Below, one piece after another: positions 54,139-62,401 of a DNA stretch of 64,000 nt. The position numbers were made by a program, and so were the translations under genes. The DNA is from Paludibacteraceae bacterium (GTDB lineage: Bacteria > Bacteroidota > Bacteroidia > Bacteroidales > Paludibacteraceae), in NCBI GenBank assembly GCA_017450685.1, contig JAFSTB010000014.1:25028-89027 (forward strand). Direction: 5' to 3'. The number at the start of each line of letters is the position of its first letter. Position 1 is the stretch's first letter. Under the pieces are notes generated by a model, which saw only the letters and a program-made list of their open reading frames with translations, did not search any database and was not told the origin of the DNA.

Positions 54139-56394
54139 ATGAAACGCTCAATCGTTAAATGTTTGTTGATAGGAGCATTGTTCTCCTCCGGGTTAGTGCA
54201 GCGTATTGATGCACAGTGTTTGGATATGAGTGATCTTGGCAGCAAAAGCACTTTTGCCATACGTTGCTTCGATTATCATTTAGTGAAAAAAAACAACGGA
54301 GATATGGAGATGTTCTCTTGGGTGGATACCGACGGAGCCGTCACTTGGTCGCCTGACGATCACCCACGGCAGACCTACATATCTCAGATGGGCAAAGACG
54401 ACTGGTGCAACGAACTGAACACCTTGTATAAGGAGGGGACACAGAGTATTCGTATCGCCACCAACGAATATAAGGAAACAGATATGGCATTAGGTGCCGC
54501 CTGTGCCAACTATATAGACATAACGGAAGATAACTGCCTTATCTATGTTCACTATGCAGCCGTGATGCATAACCCGGGTCATGAGATAGCGTCCCAACCC
54601 GGATTTGAGGAATTTGCGCAGCCGAACATCAAGTTCACCGTTACCAACTGGAAACCCGACGGCAAATCGCAATTGGTGTCTTGCCCTTACCTCTATCTCT
54701 ATTCCAATATAGAGGCAAAGAAAGATGATTGGCACAAAGCCAAAGATGCTGCCGGCAAAGATATCATCTGGCACGATTGGACCACCGAATTGTTCGATTT
54801 CTCATCGTTCATAGGTGAGCGTATGATCATCCAAGCCACTGTTTTAGACTGCTCCGAATCAGACTACGATTCTAAAAACAGACGTATCACTCTGTGCACC
54901 GACCGCCACCGCGCACGCGTCTATTATACCATCGAATGTGCACCCAAACAGATAGTCAGTGAAGGTGCTTGTGCAACAGCCGACAGTATGTATCTCACTG
55001 CACCTGACCTGTATAAAGGCTATCGCTGGTACAACAAACAGACACCCGAACAGACTCTGAGCGAACAACAAACGTACGCTTTCGTAAGAGACAAAGCCGA
55101 CGCTACTTACGTCTGCGAACTGACCGATATGTGCGACAATAAGACACAGATAGAACAGCTCGTCTATGCACCGCGATATGTGGATGTTGTGCCCGATGAG
55201 TTGCATTTCGGTGAGATCTACGAATGGCATATCACAGTGGGCGGACAAGATGTGCTCTACAACACCTATACTCACTCAACAAAAGATACAATGCGTGTTA
55301 AACACGTGGGCACCGAGTGCGATAGTATCATCTATTGCCTTGATTTACATATCAATGGTGACCCGTGCGAACTGATAGAGATTGAGCATATACAAGATAA
55401 GGTGTCGCTCGAAGGAGAGTCCGAATATCTGTGGGAACGCAACGGTCAGACCTACTACCAGTCAACGAAAGATACCTTCGTGCTGAAAAGCCAATACGCT
55501 TGCGACAGTATCTACTATTATCTCGACTTGCAGATGTCGGCAACAGGCGCTTTCCGCTTTGTGGAACAAGAGGTATGTGCCGACTCGGCTCACCTGCTCA
55601 TCGAGTCGCTTAATAACGAAGTGCCCATACTGACTTACTCACTGTCCTTCGACAATAAGGCTCAAAAAGCAGGGTTTATAGATGTGCCGGAAACAGTAAT
55701 GCCCGCCGATAACATCATCGTCATTGATATGCCTGTTGACGCTGTTTTAGACACCGACAATAAGTCATATACACGTCCGGGCAAATATAGTGTCACCATT
55801 ACGGAAACCAACTCCTTAGGTGAGACACACGAACATAACCTATCCTTCTCCATCCTTTACCCCTCTGCCATCATCGGGCAAAGATGGAACGATGTGCTCT
55901 ATATCCTTAACGACCAATATAATGGCGGCTATGAGATAAGTCGCGTCAAATGGTATAAGAACAACGATATCGAACTGCCTTCTCGCGGTACACACGGTGC
56001 CTACTACTCAGAGAGTTATATCAATGGCAACTACGAGGAGAAAGAGTTTAATTTCATCGACACCTATTACGCAAAAATAACCCGAAGCGGCGAAAGCGAA
56101 GAAGTATGTACCTGCCGACACACTCCCAAACAACAAACGGGAGATATGAATGATACAGAGGTGGTAGAGATAACACCTGCCTTAGTAGGAGCACGCCGCG
56201 CTATCAACATCAGTGCTAATAGCAACGGTGTCTATCGACTGTATGATATAAGCGGCAGATGCTTACAATCAGGCGATTATACTAATGCTCAGCATAATAC
56301 TATCGTATTGCCCGCCGCTGCAAAAGGTACATTCATCTTACTCTTGCAACCGGACAATGGCAAACAAGTGTCCAAAAAACTGATGATTGATTAA
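54139..56394 (+). CDS. T9SS-sorted surface protein, short relative of the giant repeat proteins
   Basis: 751 residues. Signal peptide to about residue 26 (VQRIDAQ). A unique N-terminal part (about 27-280) with Cys and Trp, including FDYHLVKKNNGDMEMFSW and DWTTELFDFSSFIGER; then only two or three repeat units ending CDSIIYCLDLHI and CDSIYYYLDLQM; then the shared C-terminal module (GQRWNDVL, YNGG, VKWYKNN) and a sorting tail (RLYDISGRCLQSGDYT ... KKLMID). Starts 12 bases after the giant gene's stop, so co-transcribed. It reads like a shortened version: same ends, few repeats. It could cap or anchor the long protein (inference). Confidence 0.86.
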   Translation: MKRSIVKCLLIGALFSSGLVQRIDAQCLDMSDLGSKSTFAIRCFDYHLVKKNNGDMEMFSWVDTDGAVTWSPDDHPRQTYISQMGKDDWCNELNTLYKEGTQSIRIATNEYKETDMALGAACANYIDITEDNCLIYVHYAAVMHNPGHEIASQPGFEEFAQPNIKFTVTNWKPDGKSQLVSCPYLYLYSNIEAKKDDWHKAKDAAGKDIIWHDWTTELFDFSSFIGERMIIQATVLDCSESDYDSKNRRITLCTDRHRARVYYTIECAPKQIVSEGACATADSMYLTAPDLYKGYRWYNKQTPEQTLSEQQTYAFVRDKADATYVCELTDMCDNKTQIEQLVYAPRYVDVVPDELHFGEIYEWHITVGGQDVLYNTYTHSTKDTMRVKHVGTECDSIIYCLDLHINGDPCELIEIEHIQDKVSLEGESEYLWERNGQTYYQSTKDTFVLKSQYACDSIYYYLDLQMSATGAFRFVEQEVCADSAHLLIESLNNEVPILTYSLSFDNKAQKAGFIDVPETVMPADNIIVIDMPVDAVLDTDNKSYTRPGKYSVTITETNSLGETHEHNLSFSILYPSAIIGQRWNDVLYILNDQYNGGYEISRVKWYKNNDIELPSRGTHGAYYSESYINGNYEEKEFNFIDTYYAKITRSGESEEVCTCRHTPKQQTGDMNDTEVVEITPALVGARRAINISANSNGVYRLYDISGRCLQSGDYTNAQHNTIVLPAAAKGTFILLLQPDNGKQVSKKLMID

Positions 56395-56400
56395 AGGAGG
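56393..56400 (+). promoter_or_regulatory. Strong Shine-Dalgarno sequence deciding the OmpA-family start
   Basis: AAAGGAGG at 56393-56400. The ATG at 56409 is 8 bases after it, ideal spacing, while the ATG at 56403 is only 2 bases away. So the start is set at 56409. Confidence 0.7.
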
Positions 56401-56408
56401 ATATGGAT

Positions 56409-57863
56409 ATGAAAAACAATACGACTATGCGTAAAGTCATTTCAATAATGTTGTTAGCCACCCTGTCGTTGGCATTTGCTCAGGCCGAAGAGGCAACGTC
56501 TGTAACCATCAATGCCCACCAACAGGCTAAGCAAGAATGGAATAAACCCGTTCACTATTTCGGCATCGGACTCAAAGCCGGTTATAGCCAGTTCAGTCAA
56601 GGTTTTAACAAGTCGGACAACCAACATCTGCTCAATAGCAGTATGAAAGTGCCGGGTGGAGCAAACGCCGGACTGGAGCTGAAATATAAACTGGAATACA
56701 AATTGTTCCGCTTCACCGTCGGAGTGGATGCCACCTATGCCGGAAGTAGTATGAAAGGTGATATAGCATATCAATACGGAATGCTTAAACCTTCAACGGA
56801 TATGACCTACTTCTATAACTTCGGCAGTATGAAAGAGCAACAACATACATTTGAGGTAGGCGTACCTATTATGTTCGGTGCTAACTTCCGTGGCTTCTAT
56901 GCTATGGCAGGTATGCGTATAGGACTGCCGGTGATGAAAACCTATACCCTCAATACCGATATGGAAACAACCATCAAAGACCATCGCGGTATTGACATAT
57001 ACACCGATATGGAAAACCATAAGTTGGTGACACGCTCGTATAAGAACAGCGATAAGGGTCTGAACATCAGTATGATCAACCCGCAGGTGGCTTTGGAGGT
57101 AGGATATAATCTCGACCCCTTCATCAAACGCAATAATCAGTTCGAATGGAAACCCGGAGCCAAACCTTCCTTCGCCCAATTGCTGCACTACGAGATAGCA
57201 CTGTATGCCAACGTCGGCGTGATGAACTACCACAAAAACAGCGAAGACCGCAATCAGTTCTTCGAACTCAACGACGACAAAGTGTCGGTCAAAGATATCC
57301 ACTCACTCACCGACGATGCTCAACTCAAGAAAGGCAATCTGCTGCCGTGGAACATAGGCGTTAAGTTCAGCATCTACTACGAACGCTACAACAAACCTGT
57401 GGAGAAAGTGGCACGCAAACGCCGTCCAAGACCAAAGAAAGAGAAGAAAGAAGAAGTGATACAAGTAGTGGAAGAACCCAAAGATACCATCGTATATAGC
57501 GGCGAAACAATACAGAAAGGTGATACCATCATTATGGATAACCTCTACTTCGATACCGATAAGAGTACTATCCGCAGCGCCAGCGATGCGTCGCTCAACG
57601 AGTTGGCTTCACTGCTGCAATCACACCCCACAATGAAGATCACACTCGTAGGTCACACCGATAATGTGGGTAAAGCCGACTATAATATGCGACTCAGTAA
57701 AGCCCGCGTCGAAAGCGTACGCAATGCCCTCATACAGAGAGGCATAGACGGCAACCGCATTAAGACCGTAGGAAAGGGTATGACCGAACCTATTGCAGAT
57801 AATAAGACCAAAGAAGGTCGCGCACAAAACCGCCGCGTGGAAATAGTGATTGACGAGGAATAA
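56409..57863 (+). CDS. OmpA-family outer membrane protein with N-terminal beta-barrel
   Basis: 484 residues. Signal peptide (about 1-28 after MRKVISIMLLATLSLAFAQA). Barrel region (about 45-345) with alternating aromatic strands such as HYFGIGLKAGYSQF; then a Lys/Arg-rich linker (RKRRPRPKKEKKEE) and a complete OmpA C-terminal domain (about 380-484): NLYFDTDKSTIRSASDASL, LVGHTDNVGKADYNM, LSKARVESVRNAL, GRAQNRRVEIVI. The OmpA domain binds peptidoglycan, so the protein ties the outer membrane to the wall. In an operon with two T9SS-sorted proteins it may help to assemble or hold them at the surface (inference). The strong SD suggests high translation. Confidence 0.88.
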   Translation: MKNNTTMRKVISIMLLATLSLAFAQAEEATSVTINAHQQAKQEWNKPVHYFGIGLKAGYSQFSQGFNKSDNQHLLNSSMKVPGGANAGLELKYKLEYKLFRFTVGVDATYAGSSMKGDIAYQYGMLKPSTDMTYFYNFGSMKEQQHTFEVGVPIMFGANFRGFYAMAGMRIGLPVMKTYTLNTDMETTIKDHRGIDIYTDMENHKLVTRSYKNSDKGLNISMINPQVALEVGYNLDPFIKRNNQFEWKPGAKPSFAQLLHYEIALYANVGVMNYHKNSEDRNQFFELNDDKVSVKDIHSLTDDAQLKKGNLLPWNIGVKFSIYYERYNKPVEKVARKRRPRPKKEKKEEVIQVVEEPKDTIVYSGETIQKGDTIIMDNLYFDTDKSTIRSASDASLNELASLLQSHPTMKITLVGHTDNVGKADYNMRLSKARVESVRNALIQRGIDGNRIKTVGKGMTEPIADNKTKEGRAQNRRVEIVIDEE

Positions 57864-57921
57864 GAATTCAACCGATTAACTACCTATAATCAATATCTCA
57901 GAATAGATAACAACAACAGAT

Positions 57922-58872
57922 ATGAATACAAAAAAATGTTTAGTCTTGCTCTTCTCTGCAATGCTGACACTCACAGCATTGGCTGAAGGCAATTTAGGAG
58001 CGCACAATTTCATTATTTGGGCTAACGGTGGAGTCACCAACTATGTAGGCTCTATTCCTAACGCCACCTCACAATTAGGCGGTGGCGGCGGATTAGGTCT
58101 CGGCTACGAATGGCGCGACCAGATCTTCCTCCTCCAAACAGGTTTGGGCTTTAGGTATGCCCAGTCAGGCTTCAAATGTGACTATATGGTATATGAAGTG
58201 CCGCAATGTACCGACTCCGAAGGCGATGCTCTTACCTACCAGTACCTCGAACGGGGAAGAAAAGACCAATATACGCAACTCACAGCACAGATACCTCTCT
58301 TAGTGGGAGCACACTTCTCCTATTTCTACTTCCTCGGCGGTGCTAAAATCAATATCGACGTTATGCGTAAGGCAGAAGTGAAGGCTAACTATGCCACACA
58401 AGGTGTCTATGACATACTCATCGACCCGCTGGCAAACATGAACAACCACCGGTTCTATACCAATGTGCCGCTCTCTACCACCAACAAATCGTCACTCAAA
58501 GCCAATATAGCCGCTTCGCTTGAGATAGGTGCTGAGTTCAATCTGGGTGAAACACGCAGCGGCGACACCTTTATGCGTGTGGCTGCCTTTGCCGACTTCA
58601 ACATGCTCGACGACAGAAAAACATCCTCATCGTCTATGCTGCGTATGGGCAACGTGCCCCGTATGAACGTTGACAGAGAAGATATGATGAAATATGTGTC
58701 GCAACAAGACTACCTCAACTCCTCAACGGCTGAAAATGCTATACGACAACTATATGCCGGTGTCAAACTGACCGTCCTCTTCTCTACCGATGTCAAGTAC
58801 GGATGCGTTGTTTGTCAAGGTGGCTATCCCTCACGCCGTGACCTCAGACGTGGTAGCCGTATTCAACACTGA
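57922..58872 (+). CDS. Outer membrane beta-barrel protein
   Basis: 316 residues with a signal peptide (KCLVLLFSAMLTLTALAEG). The mature protein has barrel-like alternation: FIIWANGGVTNYVGS, GGGLGLGYEWRDQIFLLQTG, IPLLVGAHFSYFYFLGGAKI, IAASLEIGAEFNLGE and RQLYAGVKLTVLFS. A C-terminal extension includes CVVCQGGYPSRRDLRRGSR, basic and with two Cys, possibly facing the periplasm. It has no OmpA domain. Follows the OmpA-family gene by 58 bases; the operon ends at a hairpin 28 bases later. Its family is not clear to me; partner of the surface proteins is inference. Confidence 0.78.
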   Translation: MNTKKCLVLLFSAMLTLTALAEGNLGAHNFIIWANGGVTNYVGSIPNATSQLGGGGGLGLGYEWRDQIFLLQTGLGFRYAQSGFKCDYMVYEVPQCTDSEGDALTYQYLERGRKDQYTQLTAQIPLLVGAHFSYFYFLGGAKINIDVMRKAEVKANYATQGVYDILIDPLANMNNHRFYTNVPLSTTNKSSLKANIAASLEIGAEFNLGETRSGDTFMRVAAFADFNMLDDRKTSSSSMLRMGNVPRMNVDREDMMKYVSQQDYLNSSTAENAIRQLYAGVKLTVLFSTDVKYGCVVCQGGYPSRRDLRRGSRIQH

Positions 58873-58900
58873 TAATGTGTCCGCTTCAACAACAAGAAAG

Positions 58901-58930
58901 ACAAGGCTCACGCAATGACGTGAGCCTTGT
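58901..58930 (+). terminator. Terminator hairpin of the surface-protein operon
   Basis: Perfect 12-bp stem: ACAAGGCTCACG (58901-58912), loop CAATGA, CGTGAGCCTTGT (58919-58930). No T-run follows, but the stem is strong. The remaining bases to 59073 hold nothing I can assign. Confidence 0.75.
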
Positions 58931-59073
58931 TCGGTAGATATTAGGTCCGTTTCCTACCATAACGCAAACCTCTATCATAGCCGGCCGGACTATATGATGA
59001 CGGACGAACAAGTGAACCGGCTGATAAGCCTGAGGACAGTGGAAGTGGGAACGATTGGAATTTTGAGTTGAGA

Positions 59074-59979
59074 TTAAAACGTGTGGCCGCGCAGGTACTC
59101 GCCCGGAGTGATGCCCGTTTTGTTCTTGAACATACGCGTGAAATGATGCGGGTAATTGAAGCCGAGCATATAAGCCGTTTCGCTGATGCTACGACCGCTC
59201 ATGAGAATATTCTTTGCCATACGGATGATGTACGACTGGATATATTCCTTGGCGGAAGCGCCTGTCGCTTGCCTCACCAAATCGCCGAAATAACCCGCCG
59301 AATGCGCCATCTCTGATGCGCAATACGCTACAGTCGGCAAACCTTTCTCTGTTTGCCTACTTTCGTAATAATACTTGTCTAACAAAGCGTGAAAACGTTT
59401 CAGCACATCCTGCTCAGAGGCTCTAACACGGGCATTCATCCGCCAATAGGCACGCTGGCAGTAATCCAAGATCAGCCGCAGATAGCCCACCACTATATTA
59501 CGCAGCGCAGAACTGTCCCTATGCGCTTTCAATTCCTCTCTTAAACCGCTCAGAAGCGTCTCGATTGCATTCCACTCCTTCGGCTCTAATGATAGCGAAT
59601 CGGTAAAGAAATATGAGAAGAAATTATACTCCGAGATGTGCGCATCGAGGTCTGTTTTGCTCATCAACTCCTGCGACCATAACACCGCCCAGCCGTTCAG
59701 AAAAAGAGGATTGCCGTCATCCTCTTTGCCTCCTATCTGACCCGGTGCTACTGCAATAACTGACCATTCACTCACCTGCACAGACCGCACACCGTAGGAC
59801 AAGTTCTGCGGAAACTCACGCTGTATGAACAACCCATATACGCCATAACTGTTCATACTTGACCGAATGCCATTTTCCAGTTCATCGAAATGAACTACAC
59901 TAATAAGCGGGTGTAGCACTTCCGCATCCAAATGTTGTGCATACACATTCGGCTCGCGTATGTTAAGAACTTTTTTCAT
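59074..59979 (-). CDS. AraC-family transcriptional regulator
   Basis: 301 residues. N-terminal effector-binding half (about 1-175), C-terminal double helix-turn-helix DNA-binding domain (about 200-301) with YIIRMAKNILMSGRSISETAY and MLGFNYPHHFTRMFKNKTGITPGEYL, the AraC signature. Unlike many AraC proteins the N-terminal half is not clearly a cupin. Its promoter is perfect and it is divergent from the redox cluster starting at 60156, so it very likely controls that cluster. A single copy of the DNA-binding domain suggests it binds as a dimer. Confidence 0.9.
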   Translation of the reverse strand: MKKVLNIREPNVYAQHLDAEVLHPLISVVHFDELENGIRSSMNSYGVYGLFIQREFPQNLSYGVRSVQVSEWSVIAVAPGQIGGKEDDGNPLFLNGWAVLWSQELMSKTDLDAHISEYNFFSYFFTDSLSLEPKEWNAIETLLSGLREELKAHRDSSALRNIVVGYLRLILDYCQRAYWRMNARVRASEQDVLKRFHALLDKYYYESRQTEKGLPTVAYCASEMAHSAGYFGDLVRQATGASAKEYIQSYIIRMAKNILMSGRSISETAYMLGFNYPHHFTRMFKNKTGITPGEYLRGHTF

Positions 59980-59997
59980 AACGCAGAAATTTTCTTA

Positions 59998-60029
59998 CAA
60001 AAGTACAATTTTTCTTTCAAATATGCAAA
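59998..60029 (-). promoter_or_regulatory. Promoter of the AraC-family gene
   Basis: On the minus strand TTTG (60029-60026), a 20-base gap, TACTTTTG (60005-59998), about 19 bases before the ATG at 59979. Confidence 0.75.
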
Positions 60030-60121
60030 AATGGCAGTAGAAAAATGATATTTTTCTGTATTTTCTGCAAAATTGGTAGATATTGAGCAGATTTATGTTA
60101 TTCTATATCCGCCAAAGACAG

Positions 60122-60129
60122 TAATTTTG
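60122..60129 (+). promoter_or_regulatory. -7 box of the redox cluster, -33 box poor
   Basis: TAATTTTG at 60122-60129 is a good -7 match. The -33 position (60098-60101) reads TTAT, so the promoter probably needs an activator, which fits the divergent AraC-family gene. Confidence 0.45.
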
Positions 60130-60155
60130 CAACCGGAATAGTAAAGGCATATATT

Positions 60156-60689
60156 ATGAAACACTTTTTTACCCTTTTAGCAGCTATGAGCACTATGACC
60201 ATTATGGCACAGACTTCCATCACCATCACCGTTGGCGGACAGACCTTTGCTGCAACGCTCGCAGACTCCGAAACAGGCAAAGCCTTTGCTGCGTTGTTAC
60301 CACTGACCATAACAATGAACGAACTGAACGGCAATGAGAAATACCATTACCTGAGTTCTTCCCTCCCAACAGATAGTTACACCCCCGGCACTATCCACAC
60401 CGGCGATCTGATGCTTTACGGCAACAACTGTGTTGTCCTCTTCTACGAGACTTTCAATAGTTCATATTCCTATACCCGTATCGGCTCCATAGACAACCCT
60501 TCCGGTCTTGCTGCCGCTCTCGGCTCAGGTAATGTCTCCGTCCGATTTGAGAAAAGAACATCAACAGACCTCACACAAAATGTACAAAGGGACAATGCTA
60601 CATGTACAAAGGTCATGGAGAATGGTGTCCTCTATATAAAGCACCAAGAGATGAAGTACAATGTACAAGGTACGAAAGTAAGTAAATAG
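60156..60689 (+). CDS. Exported cyclophilin-like fold protein
   Basis: 177 residues with a signal peptide (FFTLLAAMSTMTIMAQ). The body (about 20-135) matches the cyclophilin-like domain of small Bacteroidetes exported proteins: ITITVGGQTFAATLADSE, TGKAFAALLPLTITMNELNG, SSLPTDSYTPGTIHTGDLML and SIDNPSGLAAALGSGNVSV. The remaining 45 residues are Gln/Lys-rich and less conserved. Whether it has prolyl-isomerase activity is unknown. Such proteins often sit with flavodoxin-like reductases under AraC control, as here. Only 2 bases separate it from the hydrolase. Confidence 0.82.
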   Translation: MKHFFTLLAAMSTMTIMAQTSITITVGGQTFAATLADSETGKAFAALLPLTITMNELNGNEKYHYLSSSLPTDSYTPGTIHTGDLMLYGNNCVVLFYETFNSSYSYTRIGSIDNPSGLAAALGSGNVSVRFEKRTSTDLTQNVQRDNATCTKVMENGVLYIKHQEMKYNVQGTKVSK

Positions 60690-60691
60690 AT

Positions 60692-61858
60692 ATGAAAATG
60701 AAAAAACTATTCACCCTTGCACTCGCAGCACTCGCTCTCGCTGCCTGCAATAAACCCAATGAACAAATGGTAAATGAACAAATGAACAAATGGGACAAAG
60801 TGTTCCCGTTAAGCGAACAAGTAAGCCACCAAAAGGTAAGTTTCCAAAACCAATACGGTTTCACGCTGGTGGCAGATTTATACACACCGAAGTTTGTCAG
60901 TCCGCAGGACGGTCGGTCAGCGGAGCGGTCTGTCAGTGAAACGGTCTGTCAGCAAGGCGGTCTTCCCGCTATCGCGGTCTCCGGTCCTTTCGGTGCGACG
61001 AAAGAGCAGTGCTCCGGTCTGTATGCCATGAAGATGGCTGAACGCGGGTTTATTGCCCTTGCTTTTGACCCTTCCTTTACAGGTGAGAGTTCGGGTGAAC
61101 CGCGTCGTACGGCGTCGCCTGATATCAACACCGAGGATTTCATGGCGGCAGTGGATTTCCTTTCCAAACTGCCCGAAGTGGATGCCAATCGCATCGGTAT
61201 CATCGGTATCTGCGGATGGGGCGGTATTGCCCTCAACACCGCTGCGGCTGATACGCGCATCAAAGCGACGGTGGCTTCGACGATGTACGACATGACGCGT
61301 GTTGGCGGCAATGGTTATTTCGACTCCGCAGACAACGAACAGGCTCGTTACGAAGCGCGTCAAACCCTTGCTGCCCAACGTCTGGCTGACCCTCAAGCCA
61401 TGGCAGGAGGTGTCATTGACCCGCTGCCGGACGATGTGCCGCAGTTCGTCAAGGACTACTTCGATTACTACAAGACCCCGCGTGGCTACCATGCGCGCAG
61501 CGGTAACTCGAATGACGGCTGGCGTGTCATCGGTACGCAGGCTTATGCCAACAGCCGTTTCCTGTACTATATCAACGAGATCCGTTCGGCTGTTCTAATC
61601 ATGCACGGCGCGGACGCCCACAGCCGTTATTTCGGCGAAGCGGCATACCACTACATGGTGGACGGCAAGGCGGACGGCTACAAGACCGTAGTGGCACCTA
61701 ATCCCTGTCCCGAAAACAAAGAGTTGCTGATTATTCCCGACGCATCCCATTGTGATCTCTATGACGGCGGCTTCACCGAACCGGCAGGACAAGGCGAACC
61801 CAAGAACCTCATCCCGTGGAATAAGTTGGCTGAGTTCTTTAACAAGAATCTTAAGTAA
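60692..61858 (+). CDS. Alpha/beta hydrolase lipoprotein
   Basis: 388 residues. Lipoprotein signal with Cys at 19 in LALAACNKP. The domain (about 55-385) is alpha/beta hydrolase of the dienelactone-hydrolase/esterase type: FALVADLY-like start, MKMAERGFIALAFDPSFTGESSG, nucleophile-elbow GICGWGG (about residues 174-180) where Cys may replace the usual Ser, and late Asp and His (ADAHSRYFG, IPDASHCDLY). The Cys elbow is seen in dienelactone hydrolases. A short stretch around residue 75-90 is encoded by a 16-base tandem repeat (60909-60966). Overlaps nothing; followed by the reductase after 9 bases. Natural substrate unknown. Confidence 0.84.
   Translation: MKMKKLFTLALAALALAACNKPNEQMVNEQMNKWDKVFPLSEQVSHQKVSFQNQYGFTLVADLYTPKFVSPQDGRSAERSVSETVCQQGGLPAIAVSGPFGATKEQCSGLYAMKMAERGFIALAFDPSFTGESSGEPRRTASPDINTEDFMAAVDFLSKLPEVDANRIGIIGICGWGGIALNTAAADTRIKATVASTMYDMTRVGGNGYFDSADNEQARYEARQTLAAQRLADPQAMAGGVIDPLPDDVPQFVKDYFDYYKTPRGYHARSGNSNDGWRVIGTQAYANSRFLYYINEIRSAVLIMHGADAHSRYFGEAAYHYMVDGKADGYKTVVAPNPCPENKELLIIPDASHCDLYDGGFTEPAGQGEPKNLIPWNKLAEFFNKNLK
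60909..60966 (+). repeat. 16-base tandem repeat inside the hydrolase gene
   Basis: Units of 16 bases at 60909-60924, 60925-60940, 60941-60956 and a partial one to 60966, each built on (A/G)CGGTC(T/G)GTCAG. The period is not a multiple of three, so each unit is read in a different frame, yet the gene remains open. The corresponding protein segment is a surface loop candidate. Confidence 0.8.
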
Positions 61859-61867
61859 AAAGCAGAT

Positions 61868-62401
61868 ATGAAAGTAGTTGTATTGTCAACCTCTCTCCGT
61901 GCGGGATCTAACAGCCACGCGTTGGCGGAGCAGTTTGCGGAAGGCGCCAAGAGTGCCGGACATGAAGTGGAACTCATATCCTTGCGAGGCAAGGAGATTA
62001 AGTTCTGTATCGGTTGCCTCAAATGCCAGGAGACAGGCGCATGCGTGTTCAAGGACGATGTGCCGGCGATCATGGATAGTGTACTCAACGCGGATGTCGT
62101 TTGCTGGGCAACGCCAATCTATTATTACGAGATGTCGGGACAGATGAAGACGCTCATCGACCGAATGAACGCCATGTACCCGAAGGATTACCGTTTCCGC
62201 GACATCTACCTGCTGACCACGGCTGCCGAGGACGAGGACTATGTGCCACAACGCGCCGAGAGCGGTCTGCAAGGATGGATCGACTGTTATGAAAAATGTG
62301 CGCTCAAAGCCCATCTTTTCTGCGGCGGTGTGAATGACCCGCGTGAGATAAGCGGCCACGCTAAACTGCAAGAAGCGTACGAAATGGGCAAGAACGTATG
62401 A
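61868..62401 (+). CDS. NAD(P)H-dependent flavin oxidoreductase (flavodoxin-like fold)
   Basis: 177 residues. VVVLSTSLRAGSNSHALAEQF at the N-terminus is the FMN phosphate loop, and FCIGCLKCQETGACVFKDD (Cys-x-x-Cys and a third Cys, about 47-60) marks the iron-sulfur flavoprotein-like NADPH reductases; WATPIYYYEMSGQMKTLIDR is also typical. It probably reduces quinones, nitro compounds or disulfides. Overlaps the next gene by four bases. A relative starts at 63770. Confidence 0.88.
   Translation: MKVVVLSTSLRAGSNSHALAEQFAEGAKSAGHEVELISLRGKEIKFCIGCLKCQETGACVFKDDVPAIMDSVLNADVVCWATPIYYYEMSGQMKTLIDRMNAMYPKDYRFRDIYLLTTAAEDEDYVPQRAESGLQGWIDCYEKCALKAHLFCGGVNDPREISGHAKLQEAYEMGKNV

Noticed and set aside
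58992-59072. 25-codon frame between the surface operon and the AraC gene
   Set aside because: MMTDEQVNRLISL... has no promoter and no resemblance; it lies in the tail region after a terminator. Too weak to call.
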